From Amycolatopsis sp. QT-25 (GTDB lineage: Bacteria; Actinomycetota; Actinomycetes; Mycobacteriales; Pseudonocardiaceae): 64,000 bases of DNA. Shown piece by piece: positions 61,301 through 64,000 of the stretch (its first letter is position 1; each line of letters begins with the position of its first letter). Where the stretch lies: the NCBI RefSeq assembly GCF_029369745.1, contig NZ_CP120210.1, forward strand, positions 3,844,001 to 3,908,000, written 5' to 3'. Made by a program: the position numbers and the translations under genes. A model generated the notes under the pieces. The model made no database searches and had not been told where the DNA came from. It saw only the letters and a list, made by a program, of their open reading frames with translations.

Positions 61301-62705
61301 CCCGCATCACACGGATCAAGCCGTTCTCGAGGGCGGCATCATCGCGGGCGTCGACGCCGGCGACTGGGAGAAGACCGATGCGATCCCGTTCGAGCCGTCA
61401 CGGGGATTCCACGCGACAAACGGGAAGTTCGGCGACCGGTACCTGATGTGCGTCAAGGGCGCGCCGGAGACCGTCCTTCCCCGGTGCACCCAGCACGGTG
61501 ACCGGCCGATGAGTTCCGACGGGCGGGATCGGCTGGAGAAGCGGGTGGGCCTCCTGGCCGCCGCCGGGCACCGCGTACTCGCCGTCGCCGAGAAGACCTT
61601 GTCCGCAAAGGACTTTTCCGAAGACGACGTCGACGGTCTCCGGCTGCTCGGCTTCGTCGCCTTGGCGGATCCGGTGCGGGACAGTGCCGCACCGGCGGCC
61701 GAACGGTTGCGCGAGGCCGGAGTTCGCACGGTGATGATCACCGGCGATCATCCGGCCACCGGCGAGGCCGTCTCCGAGGAGATCACCGGCCGCAACGGCG
61801 ACACCAAGGTGCTCACCGGCGCGCGGATCGACGAACTCGCCGACGAGGAACTCGATCGGGAACTCGCCGACGTCGACGTGATCGCCCGGTGCAGCCCGGC
61901 GCAGAAGGTCCGGATCATCCAGGCGTACCAGCGTGGTGGCCGGGTCGTCGCGATGACCGGCGACGGCGCGAACGACGCGCCCGCCATCCGGCTCGCCGAC
62001 GTCGGGATCGCGCTCGGACAGCGGGGCACGGCCGCGGCGAGGGCGGCCGCGGACCTCGTGGTGACCGACGACCGGCTGGAGACGATCGTCGCCGCGCTGG
62101 TGGAAGGCCGGGCGATGTGGGCGTCGGTCCGCGAGGCGCTCGGCATCCTGCTCGGCGGAAACCTGGGGGAGATCGCCTTCACCGTGCTCGGCTCGGTCGT
62201 CACCGGGCGCTCCCCGCTCACCGCTCGCCAGTTGCTGCTGATGAACCTGCTCACCGACCTGGCGCCCGCTCTGGCGATCGCGTTGAGCAGGCCGGACAGC
62301 GAGACCGTGCCGGAACTGCTGCGCGAGGGACCCAGCGCGTCACTCGGAAACGCCCTCCGGCGCGACATCACCACACGTGCGGTGACCACGACCCTCGGGG
62401 CTTCCGTCGCGTGGACCTTGGCGAGGCTGACCGGCAGGCAACGGCGGGCCAGCACGATCGCGCTCGTCTCCCTGATCGGTACCCAACTCGGGCAGACGCT
62501 GGCCGTCGGTGGCCGGGACGGCACCGTGCTCGCCGCGGGGCTGGGCTCCGCCGTGCTGCTGGCGATACTGGTCCAGACCCCCGGGGTCAGCCAGTTCTTC
62601 GGCTGCACGCCGCTCGGGCCGGTCGGCTGGGGGATCGCGCTGGGCAGTGCCGGAGCGGCGAGCGTCGGCGGCCTGCTGCTCGGGCAGCGAGGCGTCGAAA
62701 CGTAG
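58353..62705 (+). CDS. Giant P-type cation-transporting ATPase (CtpI-like)
   Basis: 1450-residue P-type ATPase of the long mycobacterial CtpI/CtpH kind. About 600 N-terminal residues precede the normal core, including a ferredoxin-like fold at 55-125 (L-Y-I-E-T-H-G-V-K, without CxxC) and a degenerate HAD-like segment. Core: actuator T-G-E-S (about residue 775), phosphorylation motif D-K-T-G-T-L-T (Asp about 931), nucleotide domain with K-G-A-P-E-T, and hinge G-D-G-A-N-D-A-P (about 1203). The ion is unknown; there is no CPx motif, so it is probably not a Cu/Zn exporter. ATG 58353, AGGAG 9 nt upstream. Ends at a strong hairpin. Confidence 0.87.
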   Translation: MRRTDLETVDVLGVAFPKPSRTLGRVARGLAGLALVPLEGIPGRGPRRAVWSCPGRLYIETHGVKGPDGARVARRVERALAELPGVRWAQVNAPTSRVVVAVGDPEPRRLDLIRAVERAEAEPASDAERVEEDELHHPADGTTATRLPSTLAADAAGLMLSVATKIMPWAPLPTEVAALASFVDLHPRLRAVADRKLRGRERADSATSIGAALVHGLAARSEGTVLDIMVRSTQWREAKAHQRAWCAAESKLVGQREHAGAESVESERPWPLPESAADRHARRSIAAGTAAAAVTLPFVGPRRAAAVGIAALPKAPANGAAAFSAQLGQVLARRGALVMDRSVLRRLDLLDTIVIDTTALGAGANVLSDLVPLPGGDPVDLTAAAFALFDPEKPEVIRRDGEWTLGPVDELDVTAGERFPERQRMLDQGAQLVLGLVRDGRPAGLLAVTQELSPDVDALAAAAASAGVRVVQTDDGVVLDAVRELQACGGVVMLVSDDRRALGASDCGVGVHEDGTPPPWGAHVLIGRDVGTAVLLVEAITAAKAVVRDSTMIATAAGGIGGVTALSARRRPAASALRAVNAGAFMAFSDGIWRARTLTGERKAPSSGRVAPPWHLMPADLVLGRLGSGPRGLDEREARRRAPADRAGGEGTAGTSIAKAFMAELANPLTPVLAGGAAVSAAVGSPVDAALVAGIVGVSALIGSVQQVHTDRALAGLFERSATVTTVVRDGAERQIVADALVRGDVVSLRSGDVVPADCRVLEATGAELDESSLTGESLPVSKTPAPVVAAEIAERASMLYEGTTVAAGKVSAVVVATGDDTEVGRGLAAARGAAPETGVEARLASLTKQALPVAVGSAVAVAGAGLVRGVPLRQSVGAAVNLAVASVPEGLPFLVNAAQLAAARRLAEHGALVRNPRTIEALGRVDVLCFDKTGTLTEGKLSVSQIDDGRTAAAVRRLRKSHQAVLAAAVRATPRAENPEELPHHTDQAVLEGGIIAGVDAGDWEKTDAIPFEPSRGFHATNGKFGDRYLMCVKGAPETVLPRCTQHGDRPMSSDGRDRLEKRVGLLAAAGHRVLAVAEKTLSAKDFSEDDVDGLRLLGFVALADPVRDSAAPAAERLREAGVRTVMITGDHPATGEAVSEEITGRNGDTKVLTGARIDELADEELDRELADVDVIARCSPAQKVRIIQAYQRGGRVVAMTGDGANDAPAIRLADVGIALGQRGTAAARAAADLVVTDDRLETIVAALVEGRAMWASVREALGILLGGNLGEIAFTVLGSVVTGRSPLTARQLLLMNLLTDLAPALAIALSRPDSETVPELLREGPSASLGNALRRDITTRAVTTTLGASVAWTLARLTGRQRRASTIALVSLIGTQLGQTLAVGGRDGTVLAAGLGSAVLLAILVQTPGVSQFFGCTPLGPVGWGIALGSAGAASVGGLLLGQRGVET

Positions 62706-62713
62706 CGGTGGTG

Positions 62714-62746
62714 GCCCCTTCCCTCGGCTGTGCCGAGGGAAGGGGC
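62714..62746. terminator. 15-bp perfect hairpin terminator
   Basis: GCCCCTTCCCTCGGC (62714-62728) and its complement (62732-62746) around a 3-nt loop, 9 nt after the P-type ATPase stop and before the convergent secreted-protein gene. It serves both directions. Confidence 0.82.
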
Positions 62747-62763
62747 TGTGAGACAGCGAGGAC

Positions 62764-63129
62764 TCAGTGGTCCCAGCGAATGCCGATCCGCCAGTTCACC
62801 GGGTACTGCAGGGGACCGACGGTCAGGGTGTAGTAGCTGGCAGGCAGCACACAGGATTGCGTCTTCGCCGGGGCGTGGATGTAACCACCACCCGAGCACT
62901 TGCCGATCGTCCACTTGAACCAGTGGTCGGGCGAGCCGGGTGCCGCGCTGGCGTCGAGATCCACGTGAATGGTCCCGCCGGGGAAGAAGCCCGACGCGAG
63001 CGAGCAGCTTGTAGTCGTGTAACACTCCTTCGGCCCCGCACCGCCGGCCGCGTGGGCCGCACCGGCTCCCGCGATCGCGGTGCCCAGTACGGTTCCGGCC
63101 ACGAGCGCGGCCGCTCCGATCTTCTTCAC
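62764..63129 (-). CDS. Small secreted protein
   Basis: 121-residue exported protein. Signal M-K-K-I-G-A-A-A-L-V-A-G-T with hydrophobic core and A-H-A-A cleavage near residue 28. The mature ~93 residues have four Cys (K-E-C-Y, S-C-S-L, K-C-S-G, S-C-V-L), Gly/Pro/Trp-rich beta-like composition (F-K-W-T-I-G, N-W-R-I-G-I-R-W). Not recognised. Distinct from the secreted protein at 39721, although both are small and disulfide-capable. About 290 bases of gene-free sequence separate it from the next gene. Confidence 0.75.
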   Translation of the reverse strand: MKKIGAAALVAGTVLGTAIAGAGAAHAAGGAGPKECYTTTSCSLASGFFPGGTIHVDLDASAAPGSPDHWFKWTIGKCSGGGYIHAPAKTQSCVLPASYYTLTVGPLQYPVNWRIGIRWDH

Positions 63130-63416
63130 TATGACTCCCCAGTCAGGTTTTCTTCGCCTCGTGGCGATTTCCTGGAGACCCTACTGGACCAGGACGAGCC
63201 TGTACGGACTTTCGCCTTTTCGCCTGGCGGCCACGGCTGGTCCACTGTGGACGAGTCATGGCGGATGTTTCAGGAAGCGGGTTCCACCGCCGTCTCGGAC
63301 GCCGCTTTCCTGCCGCGCATCTCGGGTACGACGGCCGAACACAAGATCGACCGAAGCATCCTGTCCGATTCGGACGGTGGAGCCGTTGCTCCTCCCGGCC
63401 CAGGCGACCGCGAGCG

Positions 63417-63893
63417 CTACCGGGGCCGGACGCCCGCGAGGACGGCGTCCAGGCTCGGAAGCCAGCGCTGCCGGGGGTCCGGTGCCGAGAGCCATTCCGC
63501 GTGGGCTTCGGCGCGTCCGGAGTCGACCGGCAAGGGAAGCAGTGCGCCCCAGGCGAGCACTTCGACGTGTGGTGGCAGGGAGATCCGAGGCGGGATCAGC
63601 CCGTCGGACTCGGCGAGGATGGCCACGCGCGGGCCCTGCTGGGTCAGCACCGCGATGGCGGGACCCTCGCAGCCGGTCTCGGCGAGCCGGGTGAGGACCT
63701 GGGCACCGTTGATCTTGGGCAGGGTCACCGCGCAGATCCCGCTTCCCAGCACCAGGAACGGCTGCGTGCCACGCCATTTCAGGGACCAGCCGAAGAGACG
63801 GCTGTAGAACGCGTCGCCCCGTGGGCGGATCGAATCCACCGAACCCACTGACGAGCGGGACTCGATCGGAAGCACTTGCTGGTCCAGCGACAT
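63417..63893 (-). CDS. Hypothetical protein (prim-pol-like?)
   Basis: 158-residue protein, unknown function. Core: F-Y-S-R-L-F-G-W-S-L-K-W-R-G, then L-V-L-G-S-G-I-C-A-V-T-L-P, I-P-P-R-I-S-L-P-P-H and the end R-W-L-P-S-L-D-A-V-L-A-G. The P-x-x-x-L-P-P-S/H element recalls small bifunctional primase/polymerase-related proteins common in Pseudonocardiaceae, tentative. ATG 63893. The last ~100 bases of the window are its upstream region. Confidence 0.55.
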   Translation of the reverse strand: MSLDQQVLPIESRSSVGSVDSIRPRGDAFYSRLFGWSLKWRGTQPFLVLGSGICAVTLPKINGAQVLTRLAETGCEGPAIAVLTQQGPRVAILAESDGLIPPRISLPPHVEVLAWGALLPLPVDSGRAEAHAEWLSAPDPRQRWLPSLDAVLAGVRPR

Positions 63894-64000
63894 CGTCGGC
63901 GCCTTCCGGACGGCGGACGGGACACGACGGCCCCAGGAGCACCGTCAGCGTAACGGCACTCAGTGCCACTAGCAAGTGGCTGCTACCGTCCCGCTATGAC

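Noticed and set aside
63996..64000. ATG at the very end of the window
   Set aside because: Five bases cannot establish a coding start.

Overview
The window is high-G+C actinobacterial chromosome. The lineage is probably Pseudonocardiaceae and plausibly Amycolatopsis. This is inferred from gene content (MptB-type mannosyltransferase, DUF3090 / SCO1664 / DUF3097 genes, an EspG/PPE-type ESX accessory cluster, a CtpI-like giant P-type ATPase) and from long perfect intergenic hairpins carrying AAGGCCTCC / GAAGGCCCCC cores. No rRNA, tRNA or CRISPR was recognised.

Layout. 0-25 kb is ordinary, densely packed chromosome: a GH5 cellulase tail; an ECF41 sigma factor; an HxlR regulator divergent from a thiolase / Fe-S pair, with two dyads between them; a membrane and cupredoxin-like cluster (4.5-8.1 kb); a complete peptide-type ABC importer (8.5-14.1 kb) followed by an MptB-like mannosyltransferase; a minus-strand group (F420/PPOX protein, methyltransferase, LD-carboxypeptidase, S9 peptidase); and a plus-strand run ending in NfeD and SPFH proteins. 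25.2-28.4 kb is an accessory module, visibly poorer in G+C: a TPR-type XRE regulator divergent from two small ORFs, a protein with a Cys-rich tail and an APH-fold kinase. It is flanked by what look like the two halves of a dispersed hairpin. 28.8-34 kb holds MerR/MFS/FMN-reductase and VOC/ArsR/AHSA1 stress units. The ArsR and AHSA1 genes each carry a frameshift at a simple-sequence tract.

34-50 kb is a decaying mobile-element zone. It contains two IS5-type elements, each splitting a host gene that rejoins in frame on removal; IS110-like, DnaE2, tyrosine-recombinase, Tn3-transposase, serine-resolvase, XRE, SDR and TetR remnants; and a resolvase-site-like pair of palindromes. Between these lie apparently intact genes (LysR/SDR pair, MFS pump, secreted protein, GNAT, a conserved hypothetical).

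50-55 kb is an ESX/type VII accessory cluster: small alpha-helical proteins, a PPE-like protein with a Pro/Gly-rich tail, a coiled-coil protein and EspG. The ESX ATPase and membrane core are absent from this window. 55-64 kb holds a secreted tripeptidyl-aminopeptidase-type hydrolase, a MerR regulator with a textbook 19-bp-spacer promoter and probably leaderless start, a membrane protein, the giant P-type ATPase, a small secreted protein and a hypothetical gene. Functions come from motif recognition and gene context only; no database search was possible.
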